NCBI GenBank assembly: GCA_947628225.1
Contig: CANQYY010000001.1
Span: 186,001-250,000, forward strand
DNA: 64,000 bases
Direction of reading: 5' to 3'
Origin: an uncultured Lachnospiraceae bacterium
GTDB lineage: Bacteria; Bacillota; Clostridia; Lachnospirales; Lachnospiraceae
The notes beneath the pieces were generated by a model, which did no database searches, had not been told where the DNA came from, and saw nothing but the letters and a program-made list of their open reading frames with translations. Position numbers and translations under genes: made by a program. Positions 45,597 through 54,840 of the stretch are shown here, piece by piece (within the stretch, counting starts at the first letter, position 1; every line of letters starts with the position of its first letter).

Positions 45597-45645
45597 AGTC
45601 CCCGTCTGCCGATATAACGTCGGCACAGACGGGGATTTTCTTTTT
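45597..45645. terminator. Bidirectional intrinsic terminator
   Basis: Nine-base arms CCCCGTCTG (45600-45608) and CAGACGGGG (45626-45634) enclose a second short stem CCGA/TCGG, with A residues before and ATTTTCTTTTT after. It lies between the convergent aldolase (plus) and small lipoprotein (minus) genes and can serve both. Confidence 0.85.
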
Positions 45646-45662
45646 GTTTACAGCCAAAGCTA

Positions 45663-46031
45663 TTACGATACCGCGGCAATGGATTTTTCCACCTTATCCT
45701 TAACAGACTTCAAATTAGCAATTATTTTATCTAATTCCTTCGCCGCCAGCTGTCCATCCTCTTCCGTAGTTTCCTCGATACCGGACTTTACCTTCGTCGC
45801 CATATCGGTCAGCTGCTGTTTCATATCCGTAAAAACCTTGTCAGCCTGAAGATGGTGCTCCTGCACGCGCTTCTCAATATCCGAGTATAACTGCAACGCC
45901 TGATTTGTTTTCGCCGTGACAAGCTCTTTTGTTTCCTTTTTGATACCGTTGCCGCACCCGGATAGGATACCGGCGCACAGGCACAGGATAAGGAAAACCG
46001 CCGCCTTTTTCATTCTACCATTCTCTTTCAT
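45663..46031 (-). CDS. Small coiled-coil lipoprotein of unknown function
   Basis: A 122-residue lipoprotein: signal with LILCLCAGILSGC lipobox (Cys26), then an almost entirely helical, charged region with regular hydrophobic spacing (KTNQALQLYSDIEKRVQEHH and similar). I recognise no catalytic motif. AAGGGG lies 6 bases before the ATG at 46029-46031, which supports this start over the methionine six codons later. It is the last gene after cysS and the GldG-type export system, with a 17-base gap, and may be cotranscribed with them. Confidence 0.78.
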   Translation of the reverse strand: MKENGRMKKAAVFLILCLCAGILSGCGNGIKKETKELVTAKTNQALQLYSDIEKRVQEHHLQADKVFTDMKQQLTDMATKVKSGIEETTEEDGQLAAKELDKIIANLKSVKDKVEKSIAAVS

Positions 46032-46047
46032 GCTTTTCCCCTTTCTG

Positions 46048-47460
46048 TCATTTCCTGCTCCAGAGCGTTCCCTCTCTGGTATCCTTTAACACAATTCCCT
46101 GTTCACTGAGCTTCTCCCGGATTTCATCTGCCCTGGCAAAATTTTTCTCCTTTTTTGCCTGTCTTCGTTCCTCGATCATCTGCTCGACATAAGAAACGAG
46201 ATTTTCATCTTCCTTTTCCTGTTCAAACGCTTTGGTCAGTCCAAGAGAAAGGACTTCATCAAAACGCGCCGTTAAATACCGCTTGGTGGCATCGTTTATA
46301 TCTGCCTTCAGCATATCGTACAACACCGTAATGGCAGAAGAAGTGTTGATATCATTACCCAGCGCTTCTGCAAATTTTTCCTCATACTCCGCTGCGGCGT
46401 CCATTTCCACCTCCCCCTCTTCCGGGAGGTTTTTCAGCCGTTTTATAAGTTTTTCATAAACAGACGCCACATTATCCAGCGCTTCATAAGAAAATTCCAG
46501 AGGCTTTCGGTAATGGGACAACAGGCAGAACAAACGGTATACCATCGGATCATATCCCTTTTCTTCCAGAAGCGACACCGTCAGGAATTCTCCCTTGGAT
46601 TTACTCATCTTTCCATTTTTTGTATTGAGATGATTGACATGAAACCAGTAGTTACACCACTTATGCCCGATATATGCCTCGCTCTGGGCAATTTCATTCG
46701 TATGGTGAGGGAAGATATTATCTACGCCGCCGCAGTGGATATCCATATATTCGCCCAGATGCTTTATACTGATGCAGGAACACTCAATATGCCATCCCGG
46801 ATATCCCATGCCCCAGGGACTGTCCCACTTTAATTCCTGGTTATCAAATTTGGATTTGGTAAACCAGAGAACAAAATCTGTCTTATTTTTCTTGTTGGTA
46901 TCCTCATTGACATCCTCTCTGACCCCCACCTGAAGTTCCTCCTCCTTCTGGGCAGAAAGAACATAATATCTGGTTAGCTTTGAGGTGTCAAAATAAACAT
47001 TATCTCCTGCAATATAAGCATAGCCCTTTTCCAAAAGCACCTCGATCATATGGATAAATTCAGGAATACAGTTTGTTGCCGGCTCTATCACATCCGGTTT
47101 TTTAATACAAAGCTTTTCGCAGTCTTTCATAAAAGCATCGGTATAATAGGCGGCAATGTCCATAACGCTTTTGTGCTCCCGCTTAGCTCCGGCTAACATT
47201 TTATCTTCGCCGGTATCACCGTCACTGGACAAATGTCCCACATCGGTAATATTCATAACGCGCTTTACCTCATATCCGGCAAAGCGCAGATATTTTTCCA
47301 GTACATCCTCCATAATATAGCTGCGGAGATTTCCAATATGGGCATAGTGATATACTGTAGGTCCACAGGTGTACATAGCTACTTTTCCCTCTTCATTCGG
47401 TATAAATTCTTCTACTTTTTTTGACAGGGTATTGTACAGATATATCTTTGTCTTCATCAT
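46048..47460 (-). CDS. cysS: Cysteinyl-tRNA synthetase
   Basis: CysS charges tRNA-Cys. The 470 residues show the zinc cysteine in MYTCGPTVYHYAHIGNLRS, with the HIGH motif in its HIGN variant (41-44). HIECSCISIK, the second zinc ligand, FPHHTNEIAQSEA and the KMSKSKGE loop near residue 285 follow. The C-terminal helical domain is complete. It starts 17 bases after the DUF4340 gene. Two adjacent ATG codons make the exact start uncertain by one residue. Confidence 0.97.
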   Translation of the reverse strand: MMKTKIYLYNTLSKKVEEFIPNEEGKVAMYTCGPTVYHYAHIGNLRSYIMEDVLEKYLRFAGYEVKRVMNITDVGHLSSDGDTGEDKMLAGAKREHKSVMDIAAYYTDAFMKDCEKLCIKKPDVIEPATNCIPEFIHMIEVLLEKGYAYIAGDNVYFDTSKLTRYYVLSAQKEEELQVGVREDVNEDTNKKNKTDFVLWFTKSKFDNQELKWDSPWGMGYPGWHIECSCISIKHLGEYMDIHCGGVDNIFPHHTNEIAQSEAYIGHKWCNYWFHVNHLNTKNGKMSKSKGEFLTVSLLEEKGYDPMVYRLFCLLSHYRKPLEFSYEALDNVASVYEKLIKRLKNLPEEGEVEMDAAAEYEEKFAEALGNDINTSSAITVLYDMLKADINDATKRYLTARFDEVLSLGLTKAFEQEKEDENLVSYVEQMIEERRQAKKEKNFARADEIREKLSEQGIVLKDTREGTLWSRK

Positions 47461-47476
47461 AGGAAATATCCTCTCT

Positions 47477-48982
47477 TTATTTCAATTTTTCGATTGCCTT
47501 AAATTTCGCTATGACAGCATCCACCGATAGCTTATCTGTGAGAAAATAGTTCATCCCGTTTTTGTCTACCCGGTAGAAATTGGTTCCGTCATAGGGCAGA
47601 TACCGGACTGTCACATCCCTTTTGTCCTCGTGGTAAACAATGGTCAATACCGGTTTTTCACTTTTTGGTTTTACAGACGGCTTCGCCTTAGCGGTAAAGG
47701 TAAGAAGATAGGCGGCTGAATACGGTTTCAGAAAATCCTCCTCCTGATCGGAAGCAATTTCCTTGCCGTTCAGCGTCCAGATATTCTTGCTGTCATCGCC
47801 TTCCTCTTTTTTTTCTTTCCGCATTACTTTCAGCGTTGTATCCCCACAGGTTACCTCATAGCCTTTGATATCCGTCGCCATCACAGAATATATACTGTGG
47901 TCCATGCTGGAATAGGCGTCCAGCTTTGTCATAGCCTCCACGGTGCCCGCTGTCATGGTATAGACATTGCGGGAGCCTTTTTTACATACATAATAATTCT
48001 CTCCCTCTTTTTTTCCGATACAGAGCTGAAGAGTTTTATACGTCCGGTATTTTTCCGGTATGGTTTCCTCCTGTTCGGAGGAAGAATCCGACTGGGACGG
48101 AGTGGCGGAAGCCTCGGGGACATACCCCTCTTTTGCCTCATAATAGGTTACCGTAATAACCGAAGAGGGATCCTGTAAACCATACTCCGATAAATCCTCT
48201 GCCCGATACTGAACCAGCTCCTCAAAGGATAGGGAAGTAAAATTGCTCAGTGTGGTTGACCAATCCTTGACGCTGGCAGCTAACGGCTTATCATATGGTT
48301 TCGTAATATTCCAATTGGAATACGGGTCAACTCTCTCTTCCTCTCCCACTGCCTTAGCTTCAAAGTCTTTTCCTTTTTTGTTATCCACTAAAAGATACGT
48401 TGTATGCCCGCTTTCGATTTCCGGCAGTTCATCCCGCTTAATGAGTACATTCCGGCTGATGTCAAATGTAGTATACAGCTCTTCCTTCATACAATATATT
48501 TTATCGCCGGCAGAGGCCGTTCCATAGTAGCCTCCTTCCACCGGCACCGCAATACCGAGCTGATATTGGTAGGTAGTATTCCCGGCAGTAACCGCAATCG
48601 TCATGGACGGATGATCCAGCCCATAGTCTGCCAATTTGGCGTCATCCTTTTCCATAGTTTTCGTCGCTTTTACCGGACTCAGGCAGTCGAATAGCCCGGT
48701 TACCGCTTCTTCGTCAAGAGGAATGCTTTTATCCTCCTTAAAATGCCATTTTTTTTCTTTTTTTACAAGGGAAAGCGTTGTTTTTCCATCCTTTTGAATT
48801 TCCAGCCCGGTAATATTGCCGCTGTCAATCTGGTCCACTGTAATTTCTTCTTTCGCTTCCTCTTCTGTCCCATCGTCCCCGGCATCCTTCGATTTCGGAG
48901 CGACAAAATAGAAAACAAGGCAGAGGATTAAAAGCGCGGTAAGTCCCAGAAGAGTTAACAGGTTTTTTTTCTTTTTTGACAT
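47477..48982 (-). CDS. DUF4340-domain membrane-anchored protein
   Basis: A 501-residue protein with one N-terminal membrane helix (about 9-28, LLTLLGLTALLILCLVFYF) and a large extracytoplasmic part of repeated beta-rich DUF4340 modules (DQIDSGNITGLEIQKDGKTT, then DYGLDHPSMTIAV and EYGLQDPSSVITV). A Ser/Glu-rich low-complexity insert lies near 295-315. The family accompanies GldG-type ABC systems; its function is unknown. Its ATG overlaps the GldG stop by one base (TGATG), indicating tight coupling. Confidence 0.85.
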   Translation of the reverse strand: MSKKKKNLLTLLGLTALLILCLVFYFVAPKSKDAGDDGTEEEAKEEITVDQIDSGNITGLEIQKDGKTTLSLVKKEKKWHFKEDKSIPLDEEAVTGLFDCLSPVKATKTMEKDDAKLADYGLDHPSMTIAVTAGNTTYQYQLGIAVPVEGGYYGTASAGDKIYCMKEELYTTFDISRNVLIKRDELPEIESGHTTYLLVDNKKGKDFEAKAVGEEERVDPYSNWNITKPYDKPLAASVKDWSTTLSNFTSLSFEELVQYRAEDLSEYGLQDPSSVITVTYYEAKEGYVPEASATPSQSDSSSEQEETIPEKYRTYKTLQLCIGKKEGENYYVCKKGSRNVYTMTAGTVEAMTKLDAYSSMDHSIYSVMATDIKGYEVTCGDTTLKVMRKEKKEEGDDSKNIWTLNGKEIASDQEEDFLKPYSAAYLLTFTAKAKPSVKPKSEKPVLTIVYHEDKRDVTVRYLPYDGTNFYRVDKNGMNYFLTDKLSVDAVIAKFKAIEKLK

Positions 48983-50424
48983 CAGCTTTTCCTCCTTCGG
49001 TACCAGATGACAAAACCAACCGCTAAAAATGCCAGCGGAAGCAGGATAACCAAAAATACGGTCCAGAATATACGGTTTCCTTCTTTGATCGTTACCATCG
49101 GTTCATCCAGACTTCTGGTAGGAATTGCCAGAGTAGAGGTTTCACTTCCGCTTAACCAGCTGAGAGAGCGCAGTAACATGGAGCGGTTGCCAAACTGGTT
49201 ATTTGCCGCAAAATCCGCGCTGGCAAAATGATAGGAGCCAAAGATAACAAGCTTTGTGGCATATCCGCTTCCTTTGGTTTTTTCTGCATACGAGTCCGTC
49301 ACTGCCATTGCCACATTAAAGGGACCGGACAGATCCCCCTCAACCTTTTCCATGGAGGTTTCCTGTCTGTCGGCACGGCTGAACGCGCTGTCCGAGGTTT
49401 TTAACAGAGCCTCTGTTTTCAGGGTGCTGCGCACCTCTTTCTCGCTTGTCATGCCAACCGCCGTTGGGATATAGACTTCCTTCTGCCCAACATCCGTTGT
49501 AATATCGTGTTCCTGTACATCCGGTTTCAGAATATTCGGATAATTGGCATTAAGGCACTTTTCACTATCTAACACATAGCCGCCGCTGGTATTGACGCCA
49601 TAAGTTTTTAACAGTTTGTTAAAATTCGGTGTTTCCTCAGAAGTTCCGGCATTGAGGAAAATCATTGCCTTTCCTCCCTCTTTCAGGTATGTTTCCAGCA
49701 TGGTATATTCCGCATTGGAGAAATCATACTTGGGACCGTTGATAAGCAAAATATCACAGTCAGATGGCACGGCTGTTTTGGAAGACGTTTCCAGTGTTTC
49801 CGTAGTGACATTACTCTTTGACAGAACATCCGTAAAGGCATCATCTAACGCCTGCTCCTCATGTCCGGAGGTCGTATATATTTTTTTCGTTTCCGCCGAC
49901 GTAACATTTTGGATTGCCGCCGTCAGCTTTCCCTCGGCATCCAGTGTGTTCGTCTGGCTGTAGGTCGTATAGTCCACATCTTGGATCAGCATTTCAGAAT
50001 ACTTAACAAGTTTTGACTTATTGGCTTTTTTATTTACCACAATGACATCATTATCGGTTATATCCTCATCCGTATAATCTTTAGAAAAATTCGGATAGAT
50101 TACCGGGTCTTTTTCTTCTACCGTAATATGCGCCAGTTTATCATACTGCTCAATTACCTTCTCGATCTGTGCCGTTTCATTCCCGTCCTGGCACATATAA
50201 TACATCGTGATATCATCGGATAACTGCGACGCCAGCTTCTTCGTATCTTCTGTGAGCGTATAAATCCGGTCGCTGCTCAGATCCACCGATATTCCCATTT
50301 TCCCAACGATCAGATTTAAAATAACGACAACTACAATTACAATTACCATTGTCAGCGTCTGGAATCCTCCCATTTTAAATCTGCGGCTGGAAAATGATTT
50401 TTTTATATCATTACCTTTTTTCAT
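48982..50424 (-). CDS. GldG-family ABC system auxiliary protein
   Basis: A 480-residue protein with an N-terminal membrane helix (about 22-44), a long extracytoplasmic domain with the ABC_transp_aux/GldG pattern (SVDLSSDRIYTLTEDTKKLA, DCDILLINGPKYDFSNAEYT) and a C-terminal membrane helix (about 455-475) followed by YRRRKS. In Bacteroidetes GldG partners GldA and GldF in gliding; in Firmicutes the role is unknown. Here it stands between the ABC permease and the DUF4340 protein in one operon. Confidence 0.87.
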   Translation of the reverse strand: MKKGNDIKKSFSSRRFKMGGFQTLTMVIVIVVVVILNLIVGKMGISVDLSSDRIYTLTEDTKKLASQLSDDITMYYMCQDGNETAQIEKVIEQYDKLAHITVEEKDPVIYPNFSKDYTDEDITDNDVIVVNKKANKSKLVKYSEMLIQDVDYTTYSQTNTLDAEGKLTAAIQNVTSAETKKIYTTSGHEEQALDDAFTDVLSKSNVTTETLETSSKTAVPSDCDILLINGPKYDFSNAEYTMLETYLKEGGKAMIFLNAGTSEETPNFNKLLKTYGVNTSGGYVLDSEKCLNANYPNILKPDVQEHDITTDVGQKEVYIPTAVGMTSEKEVRSTLKTEALLKTSDSAFSRADRQETSMEKVEGDLSGPFNVAMAVTDSYAEKTKGSGYATKLVIFGSYHFASADFAANNQFGNRSMLLRSLSWLSGSETSTLAIPTRSLDEPMVTIKEGNRIFWTVFLVILLPLAFLAVGFVIWYRRRKS

Positions 50425-50467
50425 AGTGCCTCCTTATATGACTCATCAATGAATTATTATCTTACCA

Positions 50468-51358
50468 TTAATTATATCGTTTCTTTTTAATTCTCTGGAT
50501 TGTAATAAAGACAAACAGGAAGCTGACGCTGATATAATATACCAGCGCGCTCACATCAAAAATTCCCAGAGCAAAATTACTGTACCGGTCTACTATCGAT
50601 ATACTGCTCAGAGTATTCCCGATAAGCCCGTCAAATTTGTCGGTAAAAAGGATATAGAAAGTGACTAACGCCGCCTCTGCCAGAACTCCGATCAGGGTTG
50701 TCAGCCATCCGTTATGGATCCAGAAATTTAATATCACGCATACAACGACAATAAGCAGGGCAAGGAACCAGAAAACAAACATATGCCCCGAGGGGAGCAT
50801 GCCCGCCAGGGAAGACATCAGATAAGTAAATATCATAATGACTCCGGAGGCTACCGCCGCAATCACCTGGCTTTCCGTCAGGGAAGATATAAAAAGCCCG
50901 ATGGCGATATAAGCCGCCCCTAAGAGAAAAAAGCCCAGCGTGCTTCCATAGGCAATCGCAAAGTCCACGCTTTCTCCCTGGGTTGCTACACCGCTCACAA
51001 GATTTTGGAGAATCAGCGGATAAATGCTAACAATCAGAAGAGCAATGGCAAACAGGGTAAGAAGCGCCAGATATTTCCCCGCTATGATTTTGGAAATGGA
51101 AACCGGCGAGGTATATAATAATTGATCGGTTTTTTGTCTGTTTTCCTCTGCCACAATCCTCATGGTAAGCACAGGCACCAAAAGGAGCACAAAGAAAAAT
51201 TCAACTCCCTGATACACATAAGAAAAATTTGTCATGCCGTTAAACAAATTGTAAAGCATAAAATAAAGGCCGGCTAATACAAGAAAAAAAGCAATAAACA
51301 CCCAGCCAATCATCGATGTAAAATAGGAACGTAATTCCTTTTTATAAATCGCCAGCAT
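50468..51358 (-). CDS. ABC-2 type (GldF-like) permease
   Basis: A 296-residue polytopic membrane protein with about six membrane segments. It begins AIYKKELRSYFTSMIGWVFIA, typical of ABC-2 and GldF permeases, and contains VPVLTMRIVAEENRQKTDQLLYTSPVS, characteristic of this group (given as one motif in two parts). Its start lies 17 bases inside the end of the ATPase gene. The ATPase, permease, GldG and DUF4340 genes together describe an export or envelope-remodelling ABC complex. Confidence 0.9.
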   Translation of the reverse strand: MLAIYKKELRSYFTSMIGWVFIAFFLVLAGLYFMLYNLFNGMTNFSYVYQGVEFFFVLLLVPVLTMRIVAEENRQKTDQLLYTSPVSISKIIAGKYLALLTLFAIALLIVSIYPLILQNLVSGVATQGESVDFAIAYGSTLGFFLLGAAYIAIGLFISSLTESQVIAAVASGVIMIFTYLMSSLAGMLPSGHMFVFWFLALLIVVVCVILNFWIHNGWLTTLIGVLAEAALVTFYILFTDKFDGLIGNTLSSISIVDRYSNFALGIFDVSALVYYISVSFLFVFITIQRIKKKRYN

Positions 51359-52400
51359 CCTGCTTCTCCTCCTTTCCTTCTTCTATCCCTTCTGTAATCT
51401 CTTCTTTTATCTCTTCTTTTATTTCTTCTTTTTTATTTTTCTGCTTCCTGCCGCCAAACTGTCGGCTCCCATCACCTGTCAGCCGGATAAAGGCTTCTTC
51501 CAGCGTCGGCTTCTTGCTGTTCATCTCTAAGATTGGGCATTTTGCTTCAGCAAGGGTAAAGAACACATCCTCCCTTATATCAAAATCCACGATACTGGAA
51601 AGCTCCGCCTGATAAATGCCGTCCTGCCCGGTATCGGTAACCTTCAGCCTTTCCACATGGGGAACCTTCTCCAGCACGCTTCTTATCAGATCTTTATTTC
51701 CTTTTACCTTCAGAGTTAAATCATTGGTCTGCTCAATATGCTTCGGAATTTCTTCCGGACGGTCGGAAACGACCAGACGCCCCTCGTTAATAATGAGAAT
51801 CTGGTTGCAGACAGCGCTGACCTCCTGCATAATATGGGAGCTCAATAAAATTGTATGGGATTTGCTCAGTTCCCGGATAAGTTCCCGAATTTCCAATATC
51901 TGTTTCGGGTCTAACCCTACCGTCGGTTCATCTAAGATCAAAATATCCGGATTGCCGACCATTGCCCCGGCAATCCCGACACGCTGTTTATATCCTTTCG
52001 ACAAATGTTTGATAAGGCGTTGGGACACATCGGTTATCTTGGTCAGCCTCATAACCCTGGCTATCGTCTTTTCCTTTTCCTGTTTTTTTACTTTCTTTAA
52101 ATCGCAAACAAAATTTAAATACTCACACACCAGCATATCCGGATACAGAGGCGGCTGCTCCGGCAGATACCCGATGCACGCCTTTACCTTTTCCGGTTCA
52201 TCATAAATATCATAACCATTGACCTTTATGGAGCCCTCTGTTGCCGATATATAACCGGTGATCATGTTCATAGTGGTAGATTTTCCGGCGCCGTTTGGCC
52301 CTAAAAACCCGACAATCTGTCCCTTTTCCACTGTGAAACTCAGATTGTCCACAACATTACGTTCTCCGTAACGCTTTACCAGATTTTTTACTTCTATCAA
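51342..52400 (-). CDS. ABC transporter ATP-binding protein (GldA-like)
   Basis: A 352-residue ATPase with Walker A GPNGAGKSTT (35-44), signature LSKGYKQRVG and Walker B ILILDEPTVGLDP, plus a C-terminal region to about residue 305. A lysine/glutamate tail follows that contains three IKEE-type repeats, encoded by a 12-base tandem at about 51390-51430. The start is a TTG at 52398-52400 with AGGAGGGG 7-9 bases upstream; no ATG occurs before the Walker A region, so the TTG is likely real. It heads the four-gene export operon. Confidence 0.92.
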   Translation of the reverse strand: MIEVKNLVKRYGERNVVDNLSFTVEKGQIVGFLGPNGAGKSTTMNMITGYISATEGSIKVNGYDIYDEPEKVKACIGYLPEQPPLYPDMLVCEYLNFVCDLKKVKKQEKEKTIARVMRLTKITDVSQRLIKHLSKGYKQRVGIAGAMVGNPDILILDEPTVGLDPKQILEIRELIRELSKSHTILLSSHIMQEVSAVCNQILIINEGRLVVSDRPEEIPKHIEQTNDLTLKVKGNKDLIRSVLEKVPHVERLKVTDTGQDGIYQAELSSIVDFDIREDVFFTLAEAKCPILEMNSKKPTLEEAFIRLTGDGSRQFGGRKQKNKKEEIKEEIKEEITEGIEEGKEEKQDAGDL

Positions 52401-52502
52401 AATCTGCCCCTCCTTTATGTAGTCACTTCATCCCAGAAGGATAATCTGGGCAATATAAATACTATACACTGTAATTGTTACCAAATTATGAACATGCCTG
52501 AT

Positions 52503-52531
52503 TTGACACCTGCCTGAAAATGGAGTAGAAT
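52503..52531 (+). promoter_or_regulatory. Predicted sigma-A promoter for the DAHP synthase gene
   Basis: A consensus -35 box TTGACA (52503-52508) and a -10 box TAGAAT (52526-52531) are 17 bases apart. The leader is about 30 bases, with no room for a T-box or attenuator. Confidence 0.7.
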
Positions 52532-52567
52532 GAGCGAGAAAAGTAAAAAAGGAGAATTAGAGAGCCT

Positions 52568-53596
52568 ATGAGCATTCATTACAAAAAAGAAGTCATCTCC
52601 CCGGAGGTTCTACAGGAGCTGTACCCTCTCACGGATGAGCAGAAAACCAAAAAGCAAAAAAGAGATGCTGAGATTCAGGCGGTCATTACCGGCGAATCCG
52701 ATAAATTTTTAGTTATTATCGGACCCTGTTCCGCCGACCATGAGGATTCCGTCTGTGAATACATTACCCGGCTGGCAAAGGTACAGGAAAAGGTAGAAGA
52801 TAAAATATTAATCGTCCCCCGCATCTATACAAATAAACCCAGAACTACCGGAGAAGGCTATATGGGCATTGTGCATCAGCCGGATCCGGAAAAGGAACCG
52901 GATTTTATGGAAGGGCTTATCGCCATGCGGAAAATGCATCTGCGCGCCATTTCGGAAACCGGGCTTTTTGCGGCGGATGAAATGCTGTATCCGGAAAACT
53001 GGCCCTATATCAGTGATATTTTATCCTATGTGGCAGTAGGCGCCCGTTCCGTTGAGGATCAGCAGCACCGCTTAACAATAAGCGGAATGGATATCCCCGC
53101 CGGTATGAAAAATCCAACCAGCGGTGATTTTTCCGTTATGCTCAATTCCTGCATTGCCGCTCAGGCTCCGCATACCTTTTTATACCGGGGCTATGAAGTA
53201 ACAACGGATGGAAATCCGCTGGCGCACACAATTCTCCGAGGGGCTGTCAACAAACACGGTCAGTCGATTCCGAACTACCATTATGAGGATTTAGTACGGC
53301 TGCATGAGAAATATTCCCTTCTGGATTTAAAATATCCGGCATGCATCATTGACGCTAACCACTCAAATTCCGGGAAAAAATACTATGAGCAGCCTCGTAT
53401 CGTGGATGAAGTGCTGCACAGCCGCATTCTCTCTCCCGCTATTGCCGAACTGGTAAAAGGAGTTATGGTGGAAAGCTATCTGCTCCCCGGCTGCCAGAAG
53501 GTTAATGAACATGAATTTGGAAAATCCATTACCGATCCATGTCTGGGCTGGGAGGAAACGGAGCGGCTCTTAGATAAGATTGCCAACCATTTATAA
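52568..53596 (+). CDS. aroF: 3-deoxy-7-phosphoheptulonate synthase (type I)
   Basis: DAHP synthase condenses PEP and erythrose 4-phosphate in the first step of the shikimate pathway. The 342 residues align with the AroF/G/H class. Matching blocks are FLVIIGPCSADHEDSV, the erythrose-phosphate motif KPRTT at 90-94, GARSVEDQQHRL, GMKNPTSGDF, IIDANHSNSGKKY and VKGVMVESYL. Where E. coli AroG has KPRTTVGWKG, this protein has KPRTTGEGYMG, with Met99 in place of the lysine. The symbol is generic; feedback type cannot be read. It is a single gene, convergent with the SpoIIM-like gene. Confidence 0.92.
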   Translation: MSIHYKKEVISPEVLQELYPLTDEQKTKKQKRDAEIQAVITGESDKFLVIIGPCSADHEDSVCEYITRLAKVQEKVEDKILIVPRIYTNKPRTTGEGYMGIVHQPDPEKEPDFMEGLIAMRKMHLRAISETGLFAADEMLYPENWPYISDILSYVAVGARSVEDQQHRLTISGMDIPAGMKNPTSGDFSVMLNSCIAAQAPHTFLYRGYEVTTDGNPLAHTILRGAVNKHGQSIPNYHYEDLVRLHEKYSLLDLKYPACIIDANHSNSGKKYYEQPRIVDEVLHSRILSPAIAELVKGVMVESYLLPGCQKVNEHEFGKSITDPCLGWEETERLLDKIANHL

Positions 53597-53599
53597 AAG

Positions 53600-54169
53600 T
53601 TATAAAAGGGCTTCCATAATAGGAAGATTTCCCCTGCATTCCAGCAGGCAGGCGGCAAAAAATACCAGGGTGACTGCGACATAAACCATACCCTTGTGTT
53701 TTGGCTGCCGGTCTGTTTTTTTTGACTCAAGAATCCAGGCAAAACAAAACAGATACAGCAGTAAGAAAACAAGACAGTGGGGAAACAGACTGGCAAAGTA
53801 CAGTAAAATCCCTCTCATTCCCTTCCCAAATATAAAAAACATGAGTAAAAAACCGTTCCGGATTCCGGTATAGATGGTAAAGGCAGACTGATACAGCAAA
53901 AAAATCGGGCTTGCCGATAAAATCCACAAAAGGAGAAAATATTTACCATGGCTCCAAAGCGACTGTAACATTCCGGCAGACATTTCATATTCCGCTGACC
54001 AGACGACCATATTCTGCTCCATCTGCTCCAAAAGACCGCGGAAAGAATTTTGAAATATATAATAAACCAAAGCTCCGAAAAAAAAGCCAATAAGAAACAG
54101 CAGTATTATCCGTTGAAAAAATCCTGCTTTTCCTATTCGGCTTTTCTTCTTTTCATGCTGAATCATCAT
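53600..54169 (-). CDS. SpoIIM-like membrane protein
   Basis: A protein of about 189 residues with five hydrophobic segments (roughly 20-42, 70-90, 95-112, 118-145 and 165-182). The arrangement and motifs (FFFGALVYYIFQN, ILSASPIFLLYQSAFTIYTG, RGILLYFASLFPHCLVFL) match the stage II sporulation protein M family. SpoIIM acts with SpoIID and SpoIIP in septal peptidoglycan thinning during engulfment. Whether this is the sporulation protein itself or a paralogue is unclear, because it sits beside a Nudix gene. AGGGGG lies 5 bases before the chosen ATG; a TTG-started frame reaches 54193. Confidence 0.8.
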   Translation of the reverse strand: MMIQHEKKKSRIGKAGFFQRIILLFLIGFFFGALVYYIFQNSFRGLLEQMEQNMVVWSAEYEMSAGMLQSLWSHGKYFLLLWILSASPIFLLYQSAFTIYTGIRNGFLLMFFIFGKGMRGILLYFASLFPHCLVFLLLYLFCFAWILESKKTDRQPKHKGMVYVAVTLVFFAACLLECRGNLPIMEALL

Positions 54170-54204
54170 TTTGTCCCCCTTTTTGAATGCCAACTGCCAG
54201 ACAG

Positions 54205-54234
54205 TCTATAACATCCTATGAATGACTGGGACAA
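54205..54234 (-). promoter_or_regulatory. Candidate promoter for the SpoIIM-like gene
   Basis: On the minus strand TTGTCC (54229-54234) and TATAGA (54205-54210) are 18 bases apart, with TG one base before the -10 (extended -10). The sporulation sigma factors have different preferences, so this sigma-A-like match is provisional. Confidence 0.35.
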
Positions 54235-54252
54235 AACATGCTATCCTGCCTT

Positions 54253-54789
54253 TTATTTTCCCCGCAAAACTTTATACGCCATAATTGCGGCAATAGTCTT
54301 TCCGTCTGTAATTTCCCCGGATTGGATCATATCGACAAGTTCCTCCAGTGAATACCGCTCAATCTGTACAAACTCATTTTCATCCAAATGCTGTTTTGAG
54401 GGGATTAATTTTTCCGTATAATAGATCCCTATTTTTTCACTGGTGTAGGCGGCCGCAGAATGATAATCAATCAGATGATGGATTTCTTCGGCGGAATACC
54501 CGATTTCCTCCTCCAGTTCCCTGGCGGCGCAAAGCAGAAAATCCTCGTCGACGCTGTCGCGGCCTCCGGCGGGGATTTCCAGCAGTAAATCATCAATAGC
54601 TCCCCGGTACTGCCGTACCAGAATAATCTTTCCATCCTCATCTACCGGGACAATAGCCGCAGCGCCTTTGTGCTCGATCACGTCCCATTTGGTACGGTTC
54701 CCGTTTGGCACCAGCATATCATAGGTATAAAAATCTACAATTCTGCCATGGTGCTCCAGCTTTTTCCCCATAATTTTAAATTTTTCCAT
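54253..54789 (-). CDS. Nudix hydrolase (ADP-ribose pyrophosphatase type)
   Basis: A 178-residue Nudix protein. The Nudix box G-x5-E-x7-R-E-L-x-E-E-x-G is exact (GRDSVDE...RELEEEIGY, about residues 84-106), and the preceding LLLEIPAGG and following SSEKIGIYY-like segments fit ADP-ribose pyrophosphatases such as NudF. It likely hydrolyses ADP-ribose or a related nucleotide sugar to AMP. The ATG at 54787-54789 has GGAG 5-6 bases upstream. It follows the aminotransferase by about 50 bases. Confidence 0.9.
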   Translation of the reverse strand: MEKFKIMGKKLEHHGRIVDFYTYDMLVPNGNRTKWDVIEHKGAAAIVPVDEDGKIILVRQYRGAIDDLLLEIPAGGRDSVDEDFLLCAARELEEEIGYSAEEIHHLIDYHSAAAYTSEKIGIYYTEKLIPSKQHLDENEFVQIERYSLEELVDMIQSGEITDGKTIAAIMAYKVLRGK

Positions 54790-54840
54790 TTCTACTCCGT
54801 TTCCGGGGATATCAAAGGACATCCCCACACATTCTTTTCC

